Below are positions 1 through 6,927 of a stretch of DNA of 10,797 nucleotides, piece by piece. The stretch comes from Cenarchaeum sp. SB0662_bin_33. GTDB lineage: Archaea; Thermoproteota; Nitrososphaeria; Nitrososphaerales; Nitrosopumilaceae. The position numbers were made by a program, and so were the translations under genes. Under the pieces are notes generated by a model that saw nothing but the letters and a program-made list of their open reading frames with translations, did no database searches and was not told the DNA's origin. The stretch's first letter is position 1, and each line of letters starts with the position of its first letter. The DNA is taken from NCBI GenBank assembly GCA_009840065.1, contig VXON01000090.1, forward strand, positions 1 to 10,797. Direction: 5' to 3'.

Positions 1-165
1 CTTTGCCTTGTAGTATTTTTTCACCTCCGGATATGTACTGGCCCCCGCAATGACCCAGGTGGCTGCAATCACCCATAAGGGCCGCCTGCCTCCATTTGGA
101 TAACCGACGCCCACAAAAGATGCAGCTAGATTCGCCCCACTCACTAAGAAGGGCTTGGAGCCCAT
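1..165 (-). CDS. Small membrane protein, N-terminal part only (hypothetical)
   Basis: I do not recognise this protein. An open frame on the minus strand starts with ATG at 165-163 and runs 55 codons to the window edge without a stop; the C-terminus lies outside the window. An in-frame TAG about 18 nt upstream leaves this ATG as the first usable start. The peptide begins MGSKPFLVSGANLAASFVGV and has a weakly hydrophobic first stretch. A stronger hydrophobic segment around residues 30-43 (LWVIAATWVIAGAS) is followed by a basic tail ending KKYYKAK, as expected for a short protein with one or two membrane passes and a cytoplasmic basic end. No Shine-Dalgarno sequence is visible. Codon choice and composition resemble the neighbouring genes. 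Function unknown; coding status is likely but not certain because only 165 nt are visible. Confidence 0.5.
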   Translation of the reverse strand, partial: MGSKPFLVSGANLAASFVGVGYPNGGRRPLWVIAATWVIAGASTYPEVKKYYKAK

Positions 166-430
166 GATAATGCAGGGGTCTACCTACCACACATATCTTT
201 AGCATAACTGACATTTACTTACTTTCACTAATATATAGTCAGAAAAAGAAATGTATTCTATTTTTTGTTACGTAATGACCGGTATTCCTCCGGATTCTCT
301 TTCTTTAATCTCTGATAACAGACTTCTTCATATGGCATTTCTTTTCAATAGTATATGAACAAATCTCGTATTTAACACCCATACATTGGATATCGAAAAC
401 TATATAGCGCATATATGGTAATGTCTTCTT
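166..430. other. AT-rich intergenic stretch without a supported gene
   Basis: No convincing coding frame is seen here. The stretch holds a six-T run at 261-266, the perfect palindrome TTACGTAA at 268-275, and TATA-like sequences at 401-406 (TATATA) and 412-416. The 401-406 element lies about 27 nt before the inverted repeat that starts at 431, so it could drive a plus-strand transcript there. A 96-codon minus frame across 305-595 is rich in cysteine, spans the inverted repeat, and was not accepted as a gene. Confidence 0.4.
231..240 (-). promoter_or_regulatory. Possible TATA box for the left-edge gene
   Basis: On the minus strand this reads GACTATATAT, an archaeal TATA-like element centred near 234. 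It would start transcription near 208, giving a leader of about 40 nt before the ATG at 165. A weaker AT-rich stretch at 192-200 is nearer the usual distance for a leaderless gene, so the choice is uncertain. Confidence 0.25.
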
Positions 431-509
431 CCGCAAAGACGAAGGATACCGCACATGACCACATGATTGCGCCCACAAAGCCGCAGATACGAATCCTTCG
501 TTCTTGCGG
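431..509 (+). repeat. Long imperfect inverted repeat, candidate structured RNA
   Basis: The left arm 431-447 (CCGCAAAGACGAAGGAT) matches the reverse complement of the right arm 493-509 (CCGCAAGAACGAAGGAT) at 15 of 17 positions. Pairing can extend outward a few more bases with a bulge. Inside lies a second hairpin at 450-471: CGCA+CATG pair with CATG+TGCG across the loop ACCA, with a two-base AT bulge. A TATATA at 401-406 is placed to start transcription close to 429-431, and a seven-T run at 595-601 could end a transcript of roughly 170 nt. This fits a small RNA gene on the plus strand. Because arms are symmetric the minus strand folds equally well, and a mobile-element remnant is another reading. 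It is not a family I recognise. Confidence 0.35.
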
Positions 510-632
510 GAGGAACCCGATAATGTGCATAATACAAAGACTGCGCATACATCATTTTGGGGATTGATACAAAAGCCAACATGCCAAACCGACATTTTTT
601 TGTGCGCCTACCGCGGGAGCCGTCATCCTAGA

Positions 633-641
633 GAAAACAGA
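633..641 (-). terminator. T-rich stretch after tRNA-Ser
   Basis: On the minus strand, directly after the encoded CCA, the sequence reads CTGTTTTCT. Runs of T just past tRNA 3' ends commonly end archaeal transcription. Confidence 0.4.
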
Positions 642-642
642 A

Positions 643-728
643 TGGCGCCAGGAAAGGGATTTGAACCCTTGTACGCTTGCGCGTAGCGGTTTTCGAGACC
701 GCCGCCGTAACCGCTTGGCTATCCTGAC
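643..728 (-). tRNA. tRNA-Ser (anticodon CGA), CCA encoded
   Basis: On the minus strand 728-646 folds as a class II tRNA. The acceptor stem pairs GTCAGGA with TCCTGGC (one G-T pair). The D arm carries GCC/GGC with a GG in the loop, the anticodon arm is GCGGT-CTCGAAA-ACCGC, and the T arm is AAGGG-TTCAAAT-CCCTT. A long variable arm (ACGC-GCAA-GCGT) identifies it as serine or leucine type, and the anticodon CGA at 695-693 reads the serine codon UCG. Discriminator G at 646 is the serine identity base in archaea. The 3' CCA is encoded at 645-643. No intron is present. It diverges from the flap endonuclease gene. Confidence 0.95.
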
Positions 729-750
729 GATTTACTACGGCATCATATTA

Positions 751-760
751 CCTATATAGG
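751..760 (-). promoter_or_regulatory. TATA box of tRNA-Ser
   Basis: The palindrome CCTATATAGG is centred 27 nt upstream of the tRNA 5' end at 728, the usual spacing between an archaeal TATA box and the start site. Since tRNA ends are processed, the true start may be a few bases further out. Confidence 0.6.
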
Positions 761-777
761 ATTCCACCCGCAAAACT

Positions 778-798
778 TTATAAAAATAGTATAAATTC
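778..798 (+). promoter_or_regulatory. Probable TATA region of the flap endonuclease gene
   Basis: Two overlapping TATA-like elements, TTTATAAAAAT at 778-788 and GTATAAATT at 789-797, face FEN1. They predict starts near 808-822 and so a 5' leader of about 55-65 nt, longer than for other genes in this window. The region 729-875 thus serves as a divergent promoter for the tRNA and FEN1. Confidence 0.4.
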
Positions 799-875
799 AT
801 TAGTTTGTCATCCCTACAACACGAACAGCCCGCCAGAGAGAAATCTCAAAATACCACAAGGATATACAACATGTC

Positions 876-1895
876 ATGGGCCTAAATCTCAAGGATGTGG
901 TTGTGCGGGAGAGAACATCTCTGGAGGCGTTTAATGGAAAGGTGGTTGCCATAGATGCGTACAACTCGCTCTATCAGTTTTTATCCACAATCAGGGGCAG
1001 CGACGGCCAACTGTTCACCGACCTAAGAAACAATGTCACCAGTCACCTGAGCGGTCTGCTACACCGTAATGCCAACTTTCTATCCATTGGAATAAAGCCC
1101 GTCTGGATATTTGATGGCAAGCCCCCATCACTAAAAGCTGCGGAGATTGAGAGGCGGAGGGCATCAAAGATGACTGCGACCATACGATACGAACAGGCCC
1201 GCCAGGAAGGAGACATGGAGCTGGCAAGAAAGTACGCCCAGCAGACCACCTCAATACAGGACAGCATGATTGATGATTCAAAGGAGTTTTTGAATCTGTT
1301 CGGCATACCCACCATACAGGCACCGTCCGAGGGGGAGGCCACGGCGGCGCATCTGACCATCACGGGGAAGGCGTGGGCATCGGCCAGCCAAGACTATGAC
1401 TCGATACTCTTTGGGGCACAGAGACTGGTGCGCAACTTTACCAGTGGAGGCAGGCGCAAGGTGCCCAATCAAAATTACTACATAAATGTTGAACCTGAAA
1501 TTATATATCTCAACAGCGTATTGGAGATGCACGGCATCAGTCGGGAGCAGCTTGTGGATGTGGGGATAATGATTGGTACGGACTTTAACCCTTCAGGCAT
1601 ACCCCGGATAGGCCCAAAGACTGCCATCAAGATGATTAAGAAACATTCCCGCTTAGAAGACATACCCCGGGCGCAAGAACATCTAACGGATACGCCGTAC
1701 GAGGAGGTTCGTCGCATATTTTTAGAGCCGGATGTGGCAGACGTGCAGGATATCACTTTTGGCAGCATTCAGTATGAGGATATACTACGGTATCTGACCG
1801 AGCGAGACTTTACAGAGACCAGAATACTACAGACGCTGAACAAGATGAGAAAGGCCATATCAAAAAAGAGTGAAACCCTAGACAAGTGGCTCTAG
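876..1895 (+). CDS. fen: Flap endonuclease 1 (FEN1/XPG family)
   Basis: Structure-specific 5' nuclease that removes 5' flaps during Okazaki-fragment maturation and base-excision repair, working with PCNA. The 339-residue length is typical of archaeal FEN1. The N-terminal XPG domain has the metal ligands D27 (VVAIDAYN) and D80 (IFDGKPP). A helical-arch region with basic residues follows (about 85-130). The internal domain carries E152 and E154 (PSEGEA) and D173 and D175 (SQDYDS). D236 lies in GTDFNPSGIPRIGPKTA, which runs into the helix-hairpin-helix DNA-binding motif. The C-terminal seven residues ETLDKWL form a PCNA-interacting (PIP-like) tail, with Leu in place of the usual final aromatic residue. 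The start MGLNLKDVV matches the family; the initiator Met precedes the Gly that lies close to the active site. An out-of-frame ATG at 871 opens a four-codon reading frame across the start. The gene converges on msrB with a 4-nt overlap. Confidence 0.97.
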   Translation: MGLNLKDVVVRERTSLEAFNGKVVAIDAYNSLYQFLSTIRGSDGQLFTDLRNNVTSHLSGLLHRNANFLSIGIKPVWIFDGKPPSLKAAEIERRRASKMTATIRYEQARQEGDMELARKYAQQTTSIQDSMIDDSKEFLNLFGIPTIQAPSEGEATAAHLTITGKAWASASQDYDSILFGAQRLVRNFTSGGRRKVPNQNYYINVEPEIIYLNSVLEMHGISREQLVDVGIMIGTDFNPSGIPRIGPKTAIKMIKKHSRLEDIPRAQEHLTDTPYEEVRRIFLEPDVADVQDITFGSIQYEDILRYLTERDFTETRILQTLNKMRKAISKKSETLDKWL

Positions 1896-2269
1896 GATTC
1901 TATGAAATTCAAGGATGCAGAGTTGATGCAGAAGCGGAGTCGCGTGGGGCCGGGACCATCATCAAAGACATGTCCCAGATGCGAATTGCACACTTTACAT
2001 GTCACCTCGGTTCGAATCATACCATACGACATATCCTGGTGAAACTGCACAGAGTCATCCCCGGATGGCCGGGTAAAGCTGGGCCAGCCGGTACCGGAGT
2101 CAAATTTTGATGTAGACTCAAAGAGTGGCGCGCCGCAACATACACAGACATACATGCCCGGCTCCTTATGGTCATGGTATTTGCCGGTGAATGGTGGTTC
2201 TGTACCCTTGTTGAAACAGACATCATACTGTTCAGGCGTAAGTCTGCTGCGTATGTCAGTATTACTCAT
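1892..2269 (-). CDS. msrB: Peptide-methionine (R)-S-oxide reductase MsrB
   Basis: Reduces methionine-R-sulfoxide in oxidised proteins, normally using thioredoxin, in the cytoplasm; no signal peptide is present. The 125 residues are a single SelR domain. The zinc-binding pairs are C42/C45 (CVCC) and C91/C94 (CKVC). The catalytic cysteine is C114 in RFCINSASLNF. Substrate-site residues include W62 in GWPSF and H97/H100 in SHLGHVF. The position just before GWPSF that holds a recycling cysteine in many relatives is T60 here, so sulfenic-acid resolution must use another cysteine (C18 in YDVCFNKGTE is a candidate) or reductant directly. The ATG is 30 nt downstream of a good TATA box, consistent with a leaderless mRNA separate from the aro operon, although read-through from aroA 37 nt upstream is possible. 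It fits oxidative-stress protection in an aerobic ammonia oxidiser. Confidence 0.96.
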   Translation of the reverse strand: MSNTDIRSRLTPEQYDVCFNKGTEPPFTGKYHDHKEPGMYVCVCCGAPLFESTSKFDSGTGWPSFTRPSGDDSVQFHQDMSYGMIRTEVTCKVCNSHLGHVFDDGPGPTRLRFCINSASLNFIES

Positions 2270-2295
2270 TACCAGATATGTGGCATGGATTCTTT

Positions 2296-2303
2296 TATTT
2301 ATA
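2296..2303 (-). promoter_or_regulatory. TATA box of msrB
   Basis: The minus strand reads TATAAATA, centred about 30 nt before the msrB ATG, with an A/G-rich stretch after it. It sits in the short gap beside the aroA stop codon, which suggests that msrB has its own leaderless transcript. Confidence 0.6.
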
Positions 2304-2306
2304 TCG

Positions 2307-3572
2307 CTATGTGATATCTATTTTGGCACCAATGCCCCTTATCTCGTCTATAAAATTCGGATACGATATTGCCGCAGACTCTGCGCCCGTAACCGTGCAG
2401 TCACCCACATACATCGCGGCTATGCAAAAGGCCATAAACAGTCTATGATCATCATGAGAGTCCAATGTGGCGCCGTGTAGTGAGTCGGATGGGTACAACA
2501 CCATGCCATCAGAGTTCTCTTTTATGCCAACGCCTAGTTTTGCCAGCTCCGAAGCTATTATGGATATGCGATCAGTCTCCTTGAGACGGGCATGACTTGT
2601 ATCGGTTATTGTAATGGGCTTTGATGTATTTAGTGCCAGAATTGCCAGTGGGGGCAGTAAGTCCGGAGAGTTTCCCAGATTAAATGTGCCGCCGTTTAGT
2701 TTGTCATCTACAGAGACACGGGTGGCATCATTTTCCGCACGCACATCAACACCCAGCATGTCCAGTATGTCTATAAAGACCTCATCCCCTTGAGGAAGCT
2801 CATCCATGCACCCCCGTATCTCCAGATCACTGCCACATAGAACCGCCGCAGACAGCAACAGGGCCATACTGGAGTAGTCAAGGGGGACCGTAAAGGAGAT
2901 CGGCCTGTACATCTGGGGCTGCACCTCATACATCTTGTATGGAAGTATGGTTCTTACACCAACCCCAAAGTGACGCATGGTAGCCAGGCTCATATCCAGA
3001 TATGGTTTTGACACCATCTCACCCTGAATGTTTACGTTCAGACCACGACTTGTCAAGGGGGCGGCCATCATCAGGGCAGATACAAACTGGCTGGAGAGAT
3101 TACCCTGCACGGATATCGTGCCACCACTCATGGGTCCTGATATTCTCAGTGGAGCACAGCCGTCTGTCGAGGCGCATCTAGCGCCGGCCATCTCCAGCGA
3201 GTCCAAGAGTGGCTGCATGGGTCTCTTCTGCAGTGATGCATCACCGGTCAGTTGTACAGTACATGGGTATGCGGCAGATATGGCAGATGCCAATCGTATG
3301 GTAGTGCCGGAGTTTGCTGCATCAATTAGTATTTCTCCGGACGGGTTTATAGAGTCATGAATCATTATGGTGTCTCCCTGTATGTCCATGGAAGCGCCCA
3401 GTGACTGGCATGCCCGGATTGTAGAGATGGTATCGCCGGACACCAGCGCGTTTGTGACGCGACTATCCTGGCCTGCCAACGATGCCAAAAATATGGCCCT
3501 GTGCGTATAGCTCTTGTTGGGTGGACATGTAATACTACCAGAGAGTATGGACCTAGACACGCTACAGTTCAT
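2307..3572 (-). CDS. aroA: 3-phosphoshikimate 1-carboxyvinyltransferase (EPSP synthase)
   Basis: Transfers the enolpyruvyl group of PEP to shikimate 3-phosphate, giving EPSP, the sixth step in this operon's pathway. The 421 residues span both inverted domains. Visible active-site elements are K20-S21-R25 (PPNKSYTHR), the PEP loop NSGTTIRL at 87-94, R117 in QKRPM, and S160-S161-Q162 (SSQF). Catalytic D304 lies in NSPDLLPP, K331-E332 and R335 in RLKETDRI, and the motif DSHDDHR at 371-377, with a C-terminal ISYPNF. The Gly of NSGTT that relates to glyphosate sensitivity in other EPSP synthases is present (G89). The ATG overlaps the shikimate kinase end by 11 nt, and AAAGG lies nine bases before it as a plausible ribosome-binding site. 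This is the last gene of the operon. Chorismate synthase does not follow. Confidence 0.97.
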   Translation of the reverse strand: MNCSVSRSILSGSITCPPNKSYTHRAIFLASLAGQDSRVTNALVSGDTISTIRACQSLGASMDIQGDTIMIHDSINPSGEILIDAANSGTTIRLASAISAAYPCTVQLTGDASLQKRPMQPLLDSLEMAGARCASTDGCAPLRISGPMSGGTISVQGNLSSQFVSALMMAAPLTSRGLNVNIQGEMVSKPYLDMSLATMRHFGVGVRTILPYKMYEVQPQMYRPISFTVPLDYSSMALLLSAAVLCGSDLEIRGCMDELPQGDEVFIDILDMLGVDVRAENDATRVSVDDKLNGGTFNLGNSPDLLPPLAILALNTSKPITITDTSHARLKETDRISIIASELAKLGVGIKENSDGMVLYPSDSLHGATLDSHDDHRLFMAFCIAAMYVGDCTVTGAESAAISYPNFIDEIRGIGAKIDIT

Positions 3573-4410
3573 GAGAGTATGCCTTTGTGTTGTTTATTGC
3601 GGTTATTATAGTGTGACCCGGCATAGGCTCAAAGACCTTCTTGATACTGCGCACCTCACCCTCATAGGCCACGGCGGCTATGGATGGTCCATTTCCGGAT
3701 AGTGATGCGCCCATGGCCCCGGCATTTAATAGTGAATCCAGTAGTTGGGGTTCCGGTCCCAGTATGGGCGAGACGGCTAGGCCGTTCACCAGCATGGCAT
3801 CCCAGTAACGTCCATCCTTGGCCAGCCGCCAAGCAGCATCCAGTACATGTGACATCTTCTTTAGATTCCGTACATTTTTACGGGTTCGGTTGTTGGGTAT
3901 GAATATTATCACCTTTAAATCCGGAGATATACGTTCATAATGAAACCTCAATGCCTTGTAGTTGTGTGCTAGATTCACCCCACCATAGTAGCATCCACAG
4001 ACATCATCATACGCACCGGTTATGCTGACACCGGAACGGAGGGATGCATCCATTCCTGCCTCCAACAGGTCTTTTTCGGTCACATCCAGATCAAACACAT
4101 TGGTACATGCCATGGCCACTGCGGTGGAGACTGCGCTAGAGCTCTTAAGGCCACAGCCAATGGGTACCTGCGAGTTGACCCAAACGTTTACCTTGTTGCG
4201 GGCCAGCTCATGGGACGGCACTATGTTCTGTATTGTAAGGGCGATCATCTTTGAGCTCTGATTGCGGGTATGTATTGTGATACCCTTGCCGGGTACTATC
4301 GACATGCGAACGGTGGTAGATAGTGATGTGCCCATCGTAACACCATGTCCAGTTCCTATTGCATTTACCAACGATATGGCGCCATGCGTGGTGGCAAGAG
4401 CACCTCTCAT
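3562..4410 (-). CDS. aroK: Shikimate kinase, archaeal GHMP type
   Basis: Phosphorylates shikimate at the 3-hydroxyl with ATP. This is the archaeal enzyme of the GHMP kinase superfamily, unrelated to the P-loop AroK/AroL of bacteria. The 282 residues match the usual archaeal length. The GHMP ATP-binding motif is PIGCGLKSSSA at 83-93. A conserved segment SITGAYDDVCGCYYGG lies at about 129-144, and the glycine-rich C-terminal motif SLSGNGPSIAAV at 237-248. The family assignment rests on these motifs plus its position between aroE and aroA; homoserine kinase and mevalonate kinase share the fold but not this context. The ATG overlaps the aroE stop by one base (TGATG), and a G-rich stretch five bases upstream may bind the ribosome, so expression is probably coupled to aroE. 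Its end overlaps aroA by 11 nt. Confidence 0.95.
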   Translation of the reverse strand: MRGALATTHGAISLVNAIGTGHGVTMGTSLSTTVRMSIVPGKGITIHTRNQSSKMIALTIQNIVPSHELARNKVNVWVNSQVPIGCGLKSSSAVSTAVAMACTNVFDLDVTEKDLLEAGMDASLRSGVSITGAYDDVCGCYYGGVNLAHNYKALRFHYERISPDLKVIIFIPNNRTRKNVRNLKKMSHVLDAAWRLAKDGRYWDAMLVNGLAVSPILGPEPQLLDSLLNAGAMGASLSGNGPSIAAVAYEGEVRSIKKVFEPMPGHTIITAINNTKAYSHEL

Positions 4411-5249
4411 CAGAAGCCCCCCAAAAGGCTACGCCGCATGACATCGGTGGGCGCCTTTACATCCGTAAGTATCTCAAAGGCCAGCTCGGCCTGGTGCAGC
4501 AGCATCTCCCATCCCTGTATAATCTGCGCTCCGGCCTCGGAGGCCTGCTTTAACAATGGCGTGGTTATGGGCCTGTACACTATATCATATACGACCGTAT
4601 CCGGTGATATCTTTTGGACATCAGTGGGCTGCCCACCACTCATTCCCAAGGAGGTGGTATTCACTACTATATCAAATCCGTCACGTATGCTTCCAGGCAT
4701 GGAATCGGCGTAAGATGATACGCCATGTTCACGGCAGAACTCAGAGAGGGATTCGGCCTTCTGTATGGTACGATTGCAGATGCGTATGCTGTTTACATTA
4801 TTCCTGATAAGCCCAAACGCTGCTGCCCGCGCCGAGCCGCCGGCGCCTAAGAGCATCACATCAGCACCCCTTAGGGGAATCTTCCTATTCAATATTGGCC
4901 TTAGGAATCCATCTATGTCGGTGTTGTAACCGTGCAGTTCGCCCTGCTTTACGAGTACTGTATTGGTTGCCCCTATGATACTGCAATCTTCATCACAGTT
5001 ATTCAGATACTTCATGATATCCACCTTGTGGGGAATTGTAACGTTGAATCCCTGTATGTTGGCCTCCCGGAGTGACTCGACACCCTCATATAACTCGCCA
5101 GGCCGAATACGGTACGCCATGTATATGCAGTTCATCTTCAGATGCCTGTATGCGGTATTGTGAATTGTTGGGGAGAGTGAGTGATTTATAGGATCACCAA
5201 TTATAGCAAATGCTCTTGTGTCCGTGGCCATCTCCCTACAGTAGACCAT
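4410..5249 (-). CDS. aroE: Shikimate dehydrogenase (NADP+)
   Basis: Reduces 3-dehydroshikimate to shikimate. The N-terminal substrate domain shows S24 and S26 (HSLSPTIHN), K75 (VTIPHK, catalytic), N96 (GATNT) and D111 (YNTDIDGF, catalytic partner). The Rossmann domain has GAGGSARA at 135-142 and NRT at 159-161, where the Arg is typical of NADPH preference. Q253 in GWEMLLHQAE completes the site. Two starts are possible. The ATG at 5249 overlaps aroD by 14 nt. The ATG at 5231 (residue 7, MATDTRAFAIIGDP) sits directly after GGAG, four bases past the aroD stop, and gives an N-terminus closer to family length. I kept the longer frame; the shorter one is about as likely. The gene ends in TGATG with the shikimate kinase. 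Confidence 0.96.
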   Translation of the reverse strand: MVYCREMATDTRAFAIIGDPINHSLSPTIHNTAYRHLKMNCIYMAYRIRPGELYEGVESLREANIQGFNVTIPHKVDIMKYLNNCDEDCSIIGATNTVLVKQGELHGYNTDIDGFLRPILNRKIPLRGADVMLLGAGGSARAAAFGLIRNNVNSIRICNRTIQKAESLSEFCREHGVSSYADSMPGSIRDGFDIVVNTTSLGMSGGQPTDVQKISPDTVVYDIVYRPITTPLLKQASEAGAQIIQGWEMLLHQAELAFEILTDVKAPTDVMRRSLLGGF

Positions 5250-5901
5250 CCTCTTCTATTGTCTGTACATCCTGAAGCGAGTACTGGCCGGGCGCCACGG
5301 TCTTGCCCACATACACATACATGAACGGACTGCCCAGGTGCATGGCGCAGAGCCGACTGTGTCGACCGGCATCACCCATGGCAAATGCCACCAACGAGCC
5401 CGTCTTTGCGTGGGCATATAACGCCAGTACCCTAGCCGTATCCGGTGCATCTCTGGCAAGCGTGGCTATCTTTATTGTGTTCGAGTAATCTGCCATAAGA
5501 TTCATCTGGTGTATCAGTGCATCCAGTGGAGGGGTGTCCTCAAAATCATGCCAAGACACCATTATATTAGATGATAATTCGGCGGCAAGATTACCCCGGG
5601 TTATCGTCGAGTATTCAACATCCAAAAGGTAGGGCCGGTGGTTGGATATGGCCTTTAACATCTGTATTCGCTGGGATTCCGCACCATCATACATGCCCCC
5701 CTCACTCTTGGGTCTCAAGGTACAGATGAATCTGTTCATGTATGGTGCGGCCTCCTCCAAAAGATATACCATGTCATCGGCAGATTTGAGATAGTCCAGT
5801 CGCAGCTCCACATACTCTGATGACTTTAATACATCAGTAATCTGCGACAATGCTGCCTCAGGTGACCTGTGTGCTATGGAGACGCATGTTGTATACTTCA
5901 T
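5236..5901 (-). CDS. aroD: 3-dehydroquinate dehydratase, type I
   Basis: Removes water from 3-dehydroquinate through a Schiff-base intermediate to give 3-dehydroshikimate. The 221 residues form one TIM barrel of the class I family. Visible residues are E32 and R34 (VELRLDYL), R63 (TLRPKSEGG), the general acid/base H118 (VSWHDF), Schiff-base lysine K144 (NTIKIATLA), R183 (MGDAGRHSRL) and Q206 (PGQYS). These account for the known active site, so the enzyme should be active. The ATG overlaps the TGA of the dehydroquinate synthase gene as ATGA (4 nt), a common coupling arrangement, and GGAG lies immediately upstream. It is unrelated to the type II (AroQ) enzyme found in many bacteria. Confidence 0.96.
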   Translation of the reverse strand: MKYTTCVSIAHRSPEAALSQITDVLKSSEYVELRLDYLKSADDMVYLLEEAAPYMNRFICTLRPKSEGGMYDGAESQRIQMLKAISNHRPYLLDVEYSTITRGNLAAELSSNIMVSWHDFEDTPPLDALIHQMNLMADYSNTIKIATLARDAPDTARVLALYAHAKTGSLVAFAMGDAGRHSRLCAMHLGSPFMYVYVGKTVAPGQYSLQDVQTIEEDGLL

Positions 5902-6926
5902 TTCTCCAGTATGTACTCACTCTCTACCCTCATGCCAAAGTGACGACCGGCGGCAGGCGTGGCGTGCACCATTATCTTGTCCCCCTCCTTTAGGTGTGTC
6001 ACCGATACCAGCTCGCCATCAGGGCGCACAAACCGTATAGTCTCGGCATTCTGGGCAATGATTCCTCCGGATTCAGAAGTCGTGGCAGCAGCAATAAGCA
6101 GCATGGGCCGGCGCTCTATCTTTGAGCGTCCCGCTATGGCTCGCCGGGAGGCACCACTCTTTGTGACTATGACGACTTCAGAACCACTCTCTATCTCAGA
6201 GAGATATTTTGTTGTGCCGTCCGGGGATGGTGTATAACAGTGAACTGCTCCCGCGTTTACCCGGAACGGGCGAGGGGATGTAAAGGATGAGCCAACCGAC
6301 TCGTTGTGTATGAGGAAGAGAAAGTTTGAACGGTTGCCCACCAGCAGTCCCTCACCCATGTGCAGAATTGATGCGGTATCCACGCAGACCCGCTCGCCAT
6401 CGCCAACCTCCCGGACGGCGGTAACCCGGGCAGCGGTCATCTCAAAGGAGGACTGATTCTGCAGGGATACTGCATCAGAGACTTCCTGTATAGAGTCAGT
6501 CTCCAAAATAACGCCATCCACGCCAATATCTAGTATGGAGAACATCTTGCGCACCTCATCCGCAGTCCTAGCCACAACCAGTATCTTGGTATCCACATCA
6601 TGCAGCTTGGCAATCGTATTCTCCAAGGGTATTATCTTCCAGTCATCCACATCGGCTATGACAAAATCCAGCCCACCAGATGCATCATGCAGCATGAGTT
6701 GTATGTCTGTATTGGAGAGTATGTGGTAGCGCCTGCCCACTCGCTCCTGATCACTGCCCTGCCAGACATATGTCGAATCTCCACTCGGACGTATTATATC
6801 TAGTGGCAGATCAAATGTGCTGTCCGTATCAGTGAATACTACTCCGATACCTAATTCGTGTATGTTTTGTAGAAATGTCGGGTCTGCCTCGGTGGGGGCC
6901 ACTATGATGTTTTGATCCCTGAACAA
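5898..6926 (-). CDS. aroB': 3-dehydroquinate synthase II (archaeal, ADH-utilising)
   Basis: Converts 2-amino-3,7-dideoxy-D-threo-hept-6-ulosonate to 3-dehydroquinate by NAD-dependent oxidative deamination and cyclisation. It is the archaeal replacement for bacterial AroB, to which it is unrelated. The 342 residues are typical. Characteristic segments are DWKIIPLENTIA at 95-106, GEGLLVGNRSNFLFLIHNES at 191-210, FRVNAGAVHCYT at 221-232, and GRSKIERRPMLLI at 266-278. The predicted start is TTG at 6926, one base after the ADH synthase stop (TGA-A-TTG). GGTGA sits at a suitable distance upstream, and no in-frame ATG occurs before residue 78, deep in the conserved domain. The assignment is supported by the flanking ADH synthase and aroD. 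Confidence 0.95.
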   Translation of the reverse strand: MFRDQNIIVAPTEADPTFLQNIHELGIGVVFTDTDSTFDLPLDIIRPSGDSTYVWQGSDQERVGRRYHILSNTDIQLMLHDASGGLDFVIADVDDWKIIPLENTIAKLHDVDTKILVVARTADEVRKMFSILDIGVDGVILETDSIQEVSDAVSLQNQSSFEMTAARVTAVREVGDGERVCVDTASILHMGEGLLVGNRSNFLFLIHNESVGSSFTSPRPFRVNAGAVHCYTPSPDGTTKYLSEIESGSEVVIVTKSGASRRAIAGRSKIERRPMLLIAAATTSESGGIIAQNAETIRFVRPDGELVSVTHLKEGDKIMVHATPAAGRHFGMRVESEYILEK

Positions 6927-6927
6927 T

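Noticed and set aside
268..275. Palindrome TTACGTAA
   Set aside because: Eight bases in AT-rich DNA is expected by chance; no second site or spacing supports a binding role.
305..595. A 96-codon minus-strand frame in the left intergenic region
   Set aside because: It contains about eight cysteines and no recognisable domain, spans the inverted repeat at 431-509, and has no good promoter or start signal; more likely chance in non-coding DNA.
504..686. A 60-codon plus-strand frame ending inside the tRNA
   Set aside because: It runs into tRNA-Ser on the other strand and the peptide shows no conserved feature.
3028..3360. A 110-codon plus-strand frame within aroA
   Set aside because: It is antisense to a fully conserved EPSP synthase and shows no independent motif.
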